Assembly: GCA_009711705.1 (NCBI GenBank)
Contig: VENG01000007.1
Coordinates: forward strand, 310,001 to 374,000
Origin: Bacillota bacterium
GTDB taxonomy: Bacteria; Bacillota; Desulfotomaculia; Desulfotomaculales; VENG01
Length of the DNA stretch: 64,000 nt
Reading direction: 5' to 3'
In this document: one piece after another, positions 37,657 through 47,075 of the stretch
Position numbering within the stretch: position 1 is the stretch's first letter
Layout of the letters: each line of letters opens with the position of its first letter
The notes under the pieces: model-generated
Told to the model about the DNA's origin: nothing
The model's database searches: none
What the model saw: only the letters and a program-made list of their open reading frames with translations
Made by a program: the position numbers and the translations under genes

Positions 37657-39050
37657 ATGACGGTTAAAAGAGCAAAGGAACTTGTAGATAAAGGGAGGAA
37701 GTTGTTGTCAGACGGCGACTTTGCGGCTGCGGGAGAGGCATTTGCCGCAGCCCTGGAGCTAGATGAAGCTGTTCCCATACGCAATAACCTGGCGCAGGCT
37801 TTTTTCTTGGCCGGTGAGCTGTGGCGCGCCCTGGAGGTTTTGGAACCCAGTATCGGTGAAGAAAGTGAAAAAGGGGAATCAAATCCCTTCAGCTATGGCC
37901 TTGCGGCGAGAATTTATGTGGCATTGGGCCGGGAAGAGCAGGCACGGAAGTATTTGCAACAGGCCATAAAAAGCTATGAGGACGGGTGGGCGGACCTGCG
38001 CCGTGCGGGGCAGGTGGGTACCCACTTTTTTCGAGAATACACGGCAATCATTATGCGGGCGGCCGCCGACATGAAGGATCACCGTCGTGTTTTCGACCTT
38101 TACCGGCGCTGGGAGTCCCATCATGTCTCCTGGGAAAATGTATTTATGGCTGCAGTGGCCTGCTTTAACATGGGGCGCTTTAAGCGGGCCGCTTCCCTCT
38201 TATCATCTATAGCGGAAGTGCACGGGCTCTTTGCCGGTATGCAGAAGGTGGCCTTTCAGGTGGAGCGGGGCGCCATTCCACCTTTTGAAATGAGCTATGA
38301 ACTGAGTCCCCGGTATGATATGCAAGAAATGACGGGAGATGAAAATGCTAAGTCGGAGGCAGGCCGGGAGTTTGCGCACGACGGTCTTTCCCGCATGACA
38401 GTGCTGGCATGGCTTTTGGACGATGATGGTTCCGGTGAAGCGGACCAGGGTCTTCGCGGTTTGGTGCAATACGGCGGGGAGTGGGGTGAAAAACTGGGCA
38501 GGCGGGTGCTGGAATCCCCCGTATTCTCTTCTGCTGCGAAAATGGCGTCAGCAAATGCTTTGATAGAGAGGGGCGTACTGCCCGAAAATGAGCCCATTCC
38601 CATGTATATTGACGGAGAGCAGCGTATGGTGGAAATAAGAAAGACACCTGTGATAATGAATCCCGATAAGGAACTGGATCGAATAGTGGACCAGGCCATA
38701 CAGCTGCGGGACAAGGGACAAGTTAAGGAGGCCACCGAGCTGTTGCAAGACTTGCAGCGTCGTGAAAAGCTTTATCCCCGGGCCATAATGACTCTGGCCA
38801 ATCTCCTCCGGCAACAGAAAAAATATGATGAATCCCTCTCTTTGATGAAAATGTTGGAGGATATGTTCCCAGATTCTCCGGAGCTCCTATTTAATTTTGC
38901 CGCATTAATGTTGCAAATGGGAGACCTGAGCAGGCCTGGGAATATTATGAAAGGATTGACTGTACCGACTGTGAAGAGGAATTCAAGGAAAAGTTATACG
39001 GATTGGGCCGTCACATAAGACAGTTTGAGGAGTCCCTTAATCTCATATGA
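37657..39050 (+). pseudogene. TPR-repeat protein with a 3' frameshift
   Basis: A tetratricopeptide protein of about 464 residues in its restored form. TPR-like helices fill residues 5-120 and again 335-450 (IMTLANLLRQQKKYDESLSL). The reading frame runs on to 39018 with unlikely residues, but one frame over EQAWEYYERIDCTDCEEEFK and KLYGLGRHIRQFEESLNLI continue to a TGA at 39048-39050 that overlaps the next ATG (ATGA). One base is therefore missing near 38925. Whether this is decay or a sequencing error cannot be decided here. Function is unknown; the coupled next gene is also frameshifted. Confidence 0.7.
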
Positions 39051-39545
39051 ATGAAGATGATTTTATCTACGACTACGTGGAGCAGCAGCGGCAAAAAGTG
39101 GAGGAAAAGACTATTTCCGTAAATGTTTCTATTGTGCGGGGGCTGAAGAATATGCCCGCCATATGGCTGGATGGGGCTTGTGTTACCTTTGGCCTTGAGC
39201 GGGCGCGGCTCCGGCGGGAAAGGGAGGAACAGCTGAAGGATTTTTCTTACCCGCCGGGAAAATCTGAAAAAGGTTGTACTTGAATTGACTGAAGAAGAAA
39301 GGGAGCTCTTGAAGTACCTGCTGCAGCGGGAAGGCTGGAGCAGACTAAACGCTGTCACCCGGAAATTCGAATCCATGGAAGGGGACGGATTCTTCTGGAA
39401 TGAAATGGATCCGGAGTCCCCTTTGGGCAATCTTTGGTCTCGGGCCTTGGTGATGGTGGGGAAGGCCACCCTTAAAGGGCGTCGTTGTAAAATCGCTACC
39501 ATTCCCCTGGAGCTGCGGGAGGATTTAGGCAAAATATTGGAGTGA
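39047..39545 (+). pseudogene. Unidentified protein, frameshifted, coupled to the TPR gene
   Basis: The first frame (MNEDDFIYDYVEQQRQKVEE to REEQLKDFSY) and a second frame starting near 39252 (ENLKKVVLELTEEERELLKY to LREDLGKILE) join smoothly if one C of the CCC at 39250-39252 is removed, giving about 165 residues. I do not recognise the family. Low confidence in function, high in the frameshift. Confidence 0.6.
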
Positions 39546-39550
39546 GTAAC

Positions 39551-39580
39551 AATAATTCAAGTTTTTGGTGCCTGTCACCT
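39551..39580. repeat. Half RAYT-type REP element
   Basis: AATAATTCAAGTTTTTGGTG followed by CCTGTCACC is the left arm and core; the right arm is missing. It lies just after the stop of the preceding gene. Confidence 0.65.
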
Positions 39581-39714
39581 GATTCCCCTCGGGCAGTGAT
39601 GGAGGAACGCATAACTTCGATTGTGGTAAAAATATGGAAAATGAACACTGTTGACCGGAAAGAATATATGCTACAATAAATGCAATAGTTCTAGATAAGA
39701 GGGAGGGAAGTCCC

Positions 39715-39837
39715 ACGAAGCGTCGATTTAAAGTAATTTTAGAATATAACGAAGAAGATCAGGGGTACACAGTAACAGTTCCCGCCCTACCAGGTTGTAT
39801 TATCGAAGGGGACAATATTCAGGAGGCATTATGTTAA
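39715..39837 (+). pseudogene. HicB antitoxin remnant lacking start codon and 3' part
   Basis: After AGGGAGGG the codon where ATG is expected is ACG, then KRRFKVILEYNEEDQGYTVT and VPALPGCIIEGDNIQEAL follow and stop at 39837. This is the standard HicB antitoxin N-terminal domain with its VPALPGC motif, cut after about 40 residues. No HicA toxin is adjacent. Confidence 0.75.
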
Positions 39838-39846
39838 AACAAAAAG

Positions 39847-39889
39847 AAAAAACCCCTCTCCGGGTTACATCCCGGAAGGGGTTTTTTTG
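39847..39889 (+). terminator. Rho-independent terminator
   Basis: AAAAACCCCTCTCCGGG and CCCGGAAGGGGTTTTTTT pair around TTACAT. It follows the HicB remnant directly. Confidence 0.9.
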
Positions 39890-39990
39890 TTATATAACTC
39901 TTTTACGGGTTGGCACAAAAATGCACCGCGAACACTTGTTCTGAGGGGCAAAAAAAGATATAATTAGATCTATGAGATAAAAGTAAAAAA

Positions 39991-40000
39991 GTGGTATAAT
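39991..40000 (+). promoter_or_regulatory. Extended -10 promoter of the second Rpn-type gene
   Basis: TGGTATAAT, identical to the element before copy 1, lies 22 bases before the TTG start. The conserved leader (AAGTAAAAAAGTGGTATAAT) shows that the promoter was duplicated together with the gene. Confidence 0.6.
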
Positions 40001-40021
40001 ATAAAAAAGGGTGTGTATATA

Positions 40022-41083
40022 TTGCCCACAAAACAGTGGCATCCTATGTTTGTTATAGCTCTGCGGGAAGCCCTTTTCGATGTCGGTCCTGGTGATATTG
40101 AAATTAAAGCCGAAGAAGCCCTTTCCTCAAAACCCCTGAACGTAGATGTTTTAGTGGTTAAGAAAAAGGATGCTGTAAAGCTAAGGCACCCGGTGGCGGA
40201 TATTTTCAGGAAATATAACCTTTTTGAATTTAAAAGCCCGGATGACTATTTGGAACCTAATGACTATGATAAAGGCTTGGCTATTGCCCGTCTTTACAAA
40301 GTGCTGGAACATCCAAAGATGAATAACCTGGATCAATTAACACTTACATTTGTAAGCAGCAGATACCCCCGGGCCATGTTGAACATGATAAAAGACAGGG
40401 GACTAAAAGTTTTAAAGGATATGCCCGGTTCCGGTTTTTACCGGGTGGATGGTGAAGCAATACCCGTACAAATTATGGTGTTGAGGGAATTGACAAAGGC
40501 AGAACAATCATATATGTTTTCAATATTCCTGGCCAGAAATGAAAAGCTAAAGTTGAGCAGTACTTTAATGTTGGTTCAAAAGTGCCTGGAAGATCCTAAA
40601 AATGTGTATCGGAAGGACTTAATGGAATTTCAGTTTAAAAATAAGTTGGTAACAAATAAAGAGCTGGAGGTGATATTAAGAATGGCTGATGAAATGAGTG
40701 CGGAAGAAAAAGCGAAAATTGAGGACTTGTTAGCTAATCATCCTTTTTCCCGTGCAATGTTTGAAAAAAGGCAGGAAAAATATAGGGCGCAATGCCTGGC
40801 GCAAGGACGGGAAGAGGGACGGGAAGAGGGACGAGAAGAAGGACGGGAACAAGGACGGGAACAAGGACGGCAGGAAGGTCGAGCAGAAGGCATACGGGCG
40901 GTAATTTGCAGGTTTTTGGAAAGTAAATACGGAAAAGATTCGGCTGACTTGCGACAAGCGATACACGAAATTTCAGATCCTGGTGTTTTGGACGAGGTAG
41001 CCGGGAGATTGTTTACCGTTCCTTCCTTGGAGGAAATGCAACGTATCGTTCAAGTAGGGCTACAAAAATCTCAAAAAAAATAG
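40022..41083 (+). CDS. Rpn-family PD-(D/E)XK nuclease/putative transposase, copy 2
   Basis: A 353-residue near-identical copy of the protein at 31767, with the same nuclease core (NVDVLVV, LFEFKSPDDYLEPNDY). The charged segment is longer: REEGREEGREEGREQGREQG instead of the two-repeat form, an 18-residue-type expansion coded by near-identical GGACGGGAAGAG and GGACGGGAACAA units. This points to replication slippage. The gene is followed by a perfect REP palindrome and the intact SLH gene, which is the arrangement copy 1 must once have had. Confidence 0.72.
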   Translation: MPTKQWHPMFVIALREALFDVGPGDIEIKAEEALSSKPLNVDVLVVKKKDAVKLRHPVADIFRKYNLFEFKSPDDYLEPNDYDKGLAIARLYKVLEHPKMNNLDQLTLTFVSSRYPRAMLNMIKDRGLKVLKDMPGSGFYRVDGEAIPVQIMVLRELTKAEQSYMFSIFLARNEKLKLSSTLMLVQKCLEDPKNVYRKDLMEFQFKNKLVTNKELEVILRMADEMSAEEKAKIEDLLANHPFSRAMFEKRQEKYRAQCLAQGREEGREEGREEGREQGREQGRQEGRAEGIRAVICRFLESKYGKDSADLRQAIHEISDPGVLDEVAGRLFTVPSLEEMQRIVQVGLQKSQKK

Positions 41084-41096
41084 CATGACGGTTTAA

Positions 41097-41141
41097 AATA
41101 ACTCAAGTTTTTGGTGACTGTCACCAAAAACTTGAGTTATT
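41097..41141. repeat. RAYT-type REP palindrome (perfect)
   Basis: Two perfect 22-base arms (AATAACTCAAGTTTTTGGTG plus AC, and the reverse complement) around a single central base. It separates the convergent Rpn and SLH genes and could act as terminator for both. Confidence 0.85.
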
Positions 41142-41145
41142 TGGG

Positions 41146-42621
41146 TTAGAGCTTATTCGCCATGTCCATTACTTTATAGACCATACGGGCTGCTTCGGCC
41201 CGGGTTACCGCTTTATCCGGCTGTAGTGCTCCTTTTTCGGTTAAAGGCAGCAGCCCGGCCTGGATGCCGGCGATTATATGGGGCCTGTTCCAGCTGTATG
41301 TGGCTTGATAGTCTGCTGGGAAGTAGGCCTGCAACTGCTGGCTGGCCCTGTCCTGAGTAGGGAGCTGCAGGCCCAGTGCCCGGGCCATAATAATGCAGGC
41401 TTGCCCGCGCGTTAGCGGATCCCCGGGCCTGAAGGATAGTCTTCCATCTTTAGGCGCGGTGTTGGGAATCCAGCCGGCCCTCATCGCCGCCTCTATATAC
41501 TGTATTTGTTCCAACTCAATACCCTGCAAATCCTGGAAAGTGCGCAGGTGCGGCAGAGAGAATGTAACCGGCAGCCGCATCCCTTTACCCAGCATAGTTA
41601 TAAATTCTTTGCGGGAAATGGAAATCTCCGAGCTCCCTGAACTATTCGCCAGCCCCAAGAAGCCTTCCGGCACCGGCGTACCGTCCGGGTATCTTTCCAG
41701 CCCGTCCATTATTCCCCGGGACCATAATGTCATTATGTAAGGACGTGCCCATTCCAGGTCAATTTTGCCTTCTTGTTTAAGATAAAAATCCTGAAAGTCC
41801 TGAATTACACGTACCACCAGGTAATTTCCAAAGCCGGTCTTAGAGAAGGGAACGGTAACGCTGTCACCTGTTAAGTTGTAGCTATTCTGCCTTTGCATGG
41901 CTTGTGGGTACATCATGTTGGGCATGGCATAAAGGACGGTTATGTAGCCGTTATTAGCGCCGGTTGGGCTGTCATATTCCAGAGTCAATTCCCCTGCATC
42001 GGAAAGCGAGTAGGACGATGCGGGGGCGTTTATGGTGTAAACCGGGCTGAGTGGTACATATTTGGGTGATAATTTAAATAAAGGCTCGGAACTGCGCACG
42101 GTAACACTCTGATCCCAGGCCGCCCTGCTGCCCCGCGTGAGGACAGCGTTATCAGGTAATGTTAGCTCAACGGCACCGTCAAAAGCCGTTATGTCCGCGC
42201 CGATATCCTCGAAATAACGGGTGGATCCGGAAAGGGGGCGGTCAAATACAGTGATGGTAATTTCACCACTGTTCTCCACGTCCTCCTCATCTTCGTCATC
42301 CGTAGCGGATTCATCTAATGTCACTGAGACGCTAATGGTGTTTTCCCCGGGCTCTAAGATGTACTCGTCCAGCAGCCATAAATCCGAGTCATCATCTCCG
42401 TACTGCATAGCTTCCTCGCCGTTCACCTGTACTTCCTCGGCATCTTCCACGCGCACCTGGATGTCCACTTTGTTGGTGGTGGAATAAAGCCTCTGGCTGT
42501 AACCCGTATTTTCCTCCGCAGGTTTCCAGTAAATGTCCAGCGCAAGGGCCGGATTAGTACCCACCAGGCATAAAAAGGCTGTCAGAGTCAGTAAGATGAT
42601 TGATCTGCCGGTCTTTTGCAT
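41146..42621 (-). CDS. Secreted protein with C-terminal SLH domains
   Basis: A 491-residue exported protein. The ATG at 42621 follows AAAGAAAGG and gives a signal peptide (KTGRSIILLTLTAFLCLVGT, end near ALA). An N-terminal beta domain with Asp/Glu-rich loops (VDIQVRVEDAEEVQVNGEEA) is followed by middle beta sheets and at least two SLH modules (about 300-490, for example PGDPLTRGQACIIMARALGL and PDKAVTRAEAARMVYKVMDM). SLH domains bind pyruvylated secondary wall polymers. A decayed copy of this gene lies at 35196-35694. Confidence 0.85.
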   Translation of the reverse strand: MQKTGRSIILLTLTAFLCLVGTNPALALDIYWKPAEENTGYSQRLYSTTNKVDIQVRVEDAEEVQVNGEEAMQYGDDDSDLWLLDEYILEPGENTISVSVTLDESATDDEDEEDVENSGEITITVFDRPLSGSTRYFEDIGADITAFDGAVELTLPDNAVLTRGSRAAWDQSVTVRSSEPLFKLSPKYVPLSPVYTINAPASSYSLSDAGELTLEYDSPTGANNGYITVLYAMPNMMYPQAMQRQNSYNLTGDSVTVPFSKTGFGNYLVVRVIQDFQDFYLKQEGKIDLEWARPYIMTLWSRGIMDGLERYPDGTPVPEGFLGLANSSGSSEISISRKEFITMLGKGMRLPVTFSLPHLRTFQDLQGIELEQIQYIEAAMRAGWIPNTAPKDGRLSFRPGDPLTRGQACIIMARALGLQLPTQDRASQQLQAYFPADYQATYSWNRPHIIAGIQAGLLPLTEKGALQPDKAVTRAEAARMVYKVMDMANKL

Positions 42622-42654
42622 AGGTAACAACCTTTCTTTGGATTTAAAATATTT

Positions 42655-43500
42655 CTCGAATAAATACTATAATTGGCTAGCTACCTTGTTTTTCCTGCAA
42701 AACCTGTCAATCCTGTCCGAAAGGTCTTAAAATCTTTAAATCTTAGACAGGATTACAGGATAAAACACGATTAAAGCCTTGGGCATTTCTTGCGGTTCTT
42801 TTTCTACCATACCAACATTCCAACTCTTCCAACTGATTTCCTAACCCCTAACCCCTAACTAACTATTATTTAGACGGGATTAACTGGATCAAGCGGGATT
42901 TTGGTTTTGAGCGTTTGCGTGAATCAGCGCATATAAACTAATCCACTCCGTATTAAGCAATTATCCCTATAATGATTTTTAAAAAATAAATCTTTTTAAA
43001 AATAAATTCCACCAAATTCCTTATGTGCCAAACAGTAAAAGCCTTTTATCGAAAGCCCAAGCAACTCTGAATCCCAAAAATCCCGTTAATCCCGTCAAAG
43101 GGTTTTAATCTTTTATCTCTTAATCATTAACCAGTAGCCCGCACAACATCCCTTAATCAGCCAAAACACCAACCCAAAGCCCACCTAACTTACCTATCCT
43201 GCAATCCTGTAATCCTGTCTAAAAAAAGGTCTTAAATCTTTAAAATCTTTTAGACCTTAACCCTTAGACAGGATTACAGGATAAGAGACGATTAATGCCT
43301 TGGGCACTACTTCTGTGTCAAGCCACTTAACTTAAATTCCCAAAAATCCCGTTAATCCCGTCAAAGGCCTTAATTCTTTAATCTCTTAATCATTAAACAG
43401 TAGACCCGACCAACACCCCTTAATCAGCAAACACACCAATCCCAAGCCCACCTAATTTACCTATCCTGCAATCCTGCAATCCTGTCCAAAAAGGTCTTAA
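42655..43500. repeat. Modular repeat field (one full and one partial unit)
   Basis: No gene is seen. The stretch begins with an ATCCTGTC/GACAGGATTACAGG pair (42715, 42745), then CCCCTAA-type text, a full unit opening at 42874 (GACGGGATTAACTGGAT) with closing ATCCCGTC near 43099 and CCTGTAATCCTGTC near 43219, GACAGGATTACAGGAT at 43267, and a partial unit to 43500. Confidence 0.78.
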
Positions 43501-43504
43501 ATCT

Positions 43505-44662
43505 TTAATCTTTAAACCTTTTGTACTGCCTTCCAAACACCAGAATCGCAGCCGGGAGCAGTACTACATTCATTGCCCCCAGCACCATAATATCCTTCAT
43601 CATCACCGGCAGCTGCAGGTCCATCAGCGCTATGTCCCTGAGGTTGGTAACAAAATAAGTTAGCGGCATAACAGCGGCGATCCCTTTGGCGACTGCCGGC
43701 ATGGCGTCCAGCGGCCAGGTGTAGCCGGAGAACAGAAATGAGGGCAGGGCAAAGAGCATGGCCAGCTGGGTGGCTTCCAGTTGGTTTCTGCAGATTACAG
43801 AAAGCAGAATCCCCAGGGCTGTAATGGCGCCCAAGAATATAACCTCCAGCAACAGCAGGTTGCCTATACTGCCGTTAAACGGAATTTTAAATAGATAATA
43901 ACATTCGGCCAGTACTACATTCATGGTGATAAAATTAAAGAGGAAATAAGGAATTATTTTACCCATTATCACCTGCGTCGCCGAATACTGTTTGGCAATC
44001 AATTCCTCTAGAGTACCCTCTTCCTTTTCTTTGGTAATAGCAATGGCCACGTAAAGCATTAGTACTTGTTGGATTACAGCTCCCACCAGGCCCAGCATAA
44101 GAAAATTGGGGTAATTAAAATAGGGATTATACCAGACCCGGGTGGCCAGCTGCACCGGCCCGGCTAAATTCCTGGCCTTATCCGGTAGGTAGCCACTGCC
44201 TTCTAAAGTAGTCACTTCGGTGGCTGCGGATATGGCGCCCACTATTTGTCCCGCCGAGCTCAGCACCGCATTGCTGTAAAGAAAGTTGGTGCCGTTGACC
44301 GCCACCAGTATCTTTGAGCCTTCTCCACGTTTTATGTCCCGGGCATAATCTTTAGGTATGACCACAGCCACTTGTACCTCTTTTGTCTCCAGCGCGCGTC
44401 GCATTTCGGCCTCGCTGCTGACCGTGGTTTCAATGTTAAACCGCTGGGAATCATGGAAGGCCTGGACGGCAGCGCGGCTCAGGGCAGTACCGTTGCTGTC
44501 ATAGACGGCGGTAGGGATGTGGTTGACTACCCCTTTGATGTACATAATATTAAGAAAAGTTGCGTATAGCAGGGGAATACCCAGCATAACTACCAGCAGG
44601 CGGCGGTCGGCCAGTATGCGCCGGCATTCCCGCAGGGTGACGAGCCAAATATTACGCAGCAT
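43505..44662 (-). CDS. ABC-2 type transporter permease
   Basis: A 385-residue membrane protein of the ABC-2 export permease group (YbhR/YhgE-like). A first membrane helix near residue 25 is followed by a large soluble loop (about 45-165) and five further helices (about 170-375), with ITKEKEEGTLEELIAKQYSA between, a classical ABC-2 signature. The ATG at 44662 overlaps the upstream HlyD stop by 11 bases. No ABC ATPase or second permease gene is seen in the window, so the ATPase must be supplied from elsewhere or has been lost. Substrate unknown. Confidence 0.83.
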   Translation of the reverse strand: MLRNIWLVTLRECRRILADRRLLVVMLGIPLLYATFLNIMYIKGVVNHIPTAVYDSNGTALSRAAVQAFHDSQRFNIETTVSSEAEMRRALETKEVQVAVVIPKDYARDIKRGEGSKILVAVNGTNFLYSNAVLSSAGQIVGAISAATEVTTLEGSGYLPDKARNLAGPVQLATRVWYNPYFNYPNFLMLGLVGAVIQQVLMLYVAIAITKEKEEGTLEELIAKQYSATQVIMGKIIPYFLFNFITMNVVLAECYYLFKIPFNGSIGNLLLLEVIFLGAITALGILLSVICRNQLEATQLAMLFALPSFLFSGYTWPLDAMPAVAKGIAAVMPLTYFVTNLRDIALMDLQLPVMMKDIMVLGAMNVVLLPAAILVFGRQYKRFKD

Positions 44663-45677
44663 CTTTAACACCACCGGTTGCAGCTTCAAATTCCACTTGT
44701 ACGTTCATGCCCGGGCGTAGCTCCGGGTTGTCCACACGGATGCGTACCTGGTAAGTCACTATATCTTTATCCCCACGGTCTGTGGTTGCCCGTCTGGTGG
44801 CAAAGGATGGTTTGCTGCCGATCCTGGTGATTTCCCCTGCATAGCTTTTCCCTCCGGCCAGCACGGTGGCTTCCTGCTTTGTCTGCAGCGACTGCACAAT
44901 GTCCTGGTTAACCTGTAATTCCACCCAGTTATTAGTAAAATCCGTTACGGTAATTACGGGCAGTCCGGTGGAGACAAGTTCTCCCGCTTCAACGTTTACT
45001 GCTGTTACCGTACCCGCGCACGGGGTTTCTACTTGTAGTTCCTGCAGGTTGTTTCTGATTTCGCTGAGGACGGCGTTGGCCTGCTCGAGCTGTGCCTGTG
45101 CCGCTTCCACTTCATCATGGGCCAGGTTTATTTTAAGCTCTGCCGCCTGGGCTTCTTCCACTGCGGCTGTGGCTTCATTTTGTGCAGCCTGTGCGGCTCG
45201 GGCTTTAGCCTGCGCCTCGTCAAGCTGCTGTGCGGGTATGGCCCCCTGTTCGAAGAGAGTTTCCATTCTTTGTAATGTTTTAGAAGATACTTCAGCCTGT
45301 GCCCTGGCCTTTTCCAGTGCCGCCCTGGCTCTGTTTAGCTTGGCCTTAACTGTTGACTGGGTGACTATGCGCCCGGTTTTTGCTTTTTGTAGTTGCGCTT
45401 TTGCAGCCCGGACGCCGGCCAGTACCTGGTTTTCCTTGGCCTTTAAATCCTTTTTGTCCAGCTCTGCCACCACCTGGCCCGGCTTCACCTCGTCACCTTC
45501 CTGCACCAGCAGTTTAATTACGCGGCCGGGTATTTTGGTGTTTATGTCTACCTCCTGGGCCTCCACGTACCCGGACGGCAGTTCCGTTCCGGTTTTTCCG
45601 TCCCCACACCCGCTGGAAATAAAAGTGATTAAGACAGTTAGACAGATAATTGATAATAAACTTTTGCTATTTCTCAT
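44652..45677 (-). CDS. HlyD-family membrane fusion lipoprotein
   Basis: A 341-residue lipoprotein with lipobox ISSGC after a signal segment; ATG at 45677 preceded by AGAGGGG. The lipoyl half-motifs (SGYVEAQEVDINTKIPGRV, VQEGDEVKPGQVVAELD), a long Ala/Gln-rich coiled-coil hairpin (about 90-220) and the barrel region (VEAGELVSTGLPVITVTD) are in order. It is translationally coupled to the ABC-2 permease and should be its extracytoplasmic partner, as in YbhG/YbhFSR systems. Confidence 0.85.
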   Translation of the reverse strand: MRNSKSLLSIICLTVLITFISSGCGDGKTGTELPSGYVEAQEVDINTKIPGRVIKLLVQEGDEVKPGQVVAELDKKDLKAKENQVLAGVRAAKAQLQKAKTGRIVTQSTVKAKLNRARAALEKARAQAEVSSKTLQRMETLFEQGAIPAQQLDEAQAKARAAQAAQNEATAAVEEAQAAELKINLAHDEVEAAQAQLEQANAVLSEIRNNLQELQVETPCAGTVTAVNVEAGELVSTGLPVITVTDFTNNWVELQVNQDIVQSLQTKQEATVLAGGKSYAGEITRIGSKPSFATRRATTDRGDKDIVTYQVRIRVDNPELRPGMNVQVEFEAATGGVKDAA

Positions 45678-45779
45678 GATGAACCCCTCTTTTGCTGTGG
45701 TTTTGGACAGGCTGATTCTTTCACCGGTCAAACCTGCCTAGTGTTTCGTTTTACGATGTACCGGTCCCAAAGTGCTTAA

Positions 45780-47068
45780 ATCTTTAAGATCTTAAACCTT
45801 TGACAGGATTACAGGATAAAACACGATTAAAGCCTTGGGTATTTCTTTTGGGTCTTTTATTTTAGACGGGATTAACGGGATTAAGCGGGATTTTGTTTGT
45901 CGCATTTGCATACTCAGAGGTTTATAAACTAAATTATTCTGTGGTCTACACTTTTTGGGAATGATTTTTGAATAATAAATCTTTTACAAATTAGTCCCAC
46001 AAAATACTTATCTAACTATAATAAAGACACTTATCAAGCCCTAGCAATTCACAATCCCATAAATCCCGTTAATCCCGTCAAAGGCCTTAATTCTTTAATC
46101 TCTTAATCATTAAACAGTAGCCCCGACCAACACCCCTTAATCAGCCAACACACCAATCCCAAGCCACCTAACTTACCTATCCTGCAATCCTGTCTAAAAG
46201 TTCTTAAATCTTTAAACCTTTAAACCTTGACAGGATTACAGGATAAGAGACGATTAATGCCTTAGGCACTACTTCTGGGTCAAGCCACTTAACCCAAAAT
46301 CCCATAAATCTCGTTAATCCCGTCAAAGGCCTTAATTCTTTAATCTCTTAATCATTAAACAGTAGACCCGACCAACACCCCTTAATCAGCCAACACACAA
46401 ATCCAAAGCCCACCTAACTTACCTATCCTGCAATCCTGTAATCCTGTCAAAAAGGTCTTAAATCTTTAAATCTTAGCCCTTAGACAGGATTACAGGATAA
46501 AACACGATTAAGGCCCTAGGCATTCCTTCCGGGTCTTTTATTTTAGACGAGATTAACGGGATCAAACGGGATTTTGGTTTTGAGCGTTTGCGTGAATCAG
46601 CGTATATAAACTAATCCACTACGTATTAAGCAATTATCCCTATAATAATTTTTAAACAATAAATCTTCTTAAAAATAAATTCCACCAAATTCCTTATGTG
46701 CCAAACAGTAAAAGCCTCTCATCGAAAGCCCAAGCAATCCACAATCCCATAAATCCCGTTAATCCCGTCAAAAGGCCTCAATTCTTTAATCTTTTAATCC
46801 TTCAAACAGTAGACCCGTCCAACACCCCTTAATCAGCAAGCCACCAATCCAAAGCCCACCTAACTTACCTATCCTGCAATCCTGTAATCCTGTCAAAAAG
46901 GTCTTAAATCTTTAAATCTTAGCCCTTAGACAGGATTACAGGATAAAACACGATTAAGGCCCTAGGCATTCCTTCCGGGTCTTTTTCTACCATACCAATA
47001 TTCCAACTCTTCCAACTGATTTCCTAACCCCTAACTTCCCTATCCTGTAATCCTGTCCAAAAAGCCTT
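45780..47068. repeat. Long modular repeat field (three to four units)
   Basis: About 1.3 kb without a gene. Openings GACGGGAT or GACGAGATTAACGGGAT occur at 45866 and 46548; closing CCCGTTAATCCCGTC near 46079 and 46769 with variants near 46324; CCTGTAATCCTGTC near 46448 and 46894; facing GACAGGATTACAGGAT at 45802, 46229, 46483 and 46929. The second and third blocks are near-identical over about 200 bp. The last part CTATCCTGTAATCCTGTCC ends just before the TetR stop codon. Confidence 0.8.
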
Positions 47069-47075
47069 TAATCTT

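Noticed and set aside
44866..45741. A 291-codon plus-strand frame opposite the HlyD gene
   Set aside because: Cys/Ser/Ala-rich antisense of an Ala/Gln-rich coiled coil; the HlyD reading is clearly the real one.
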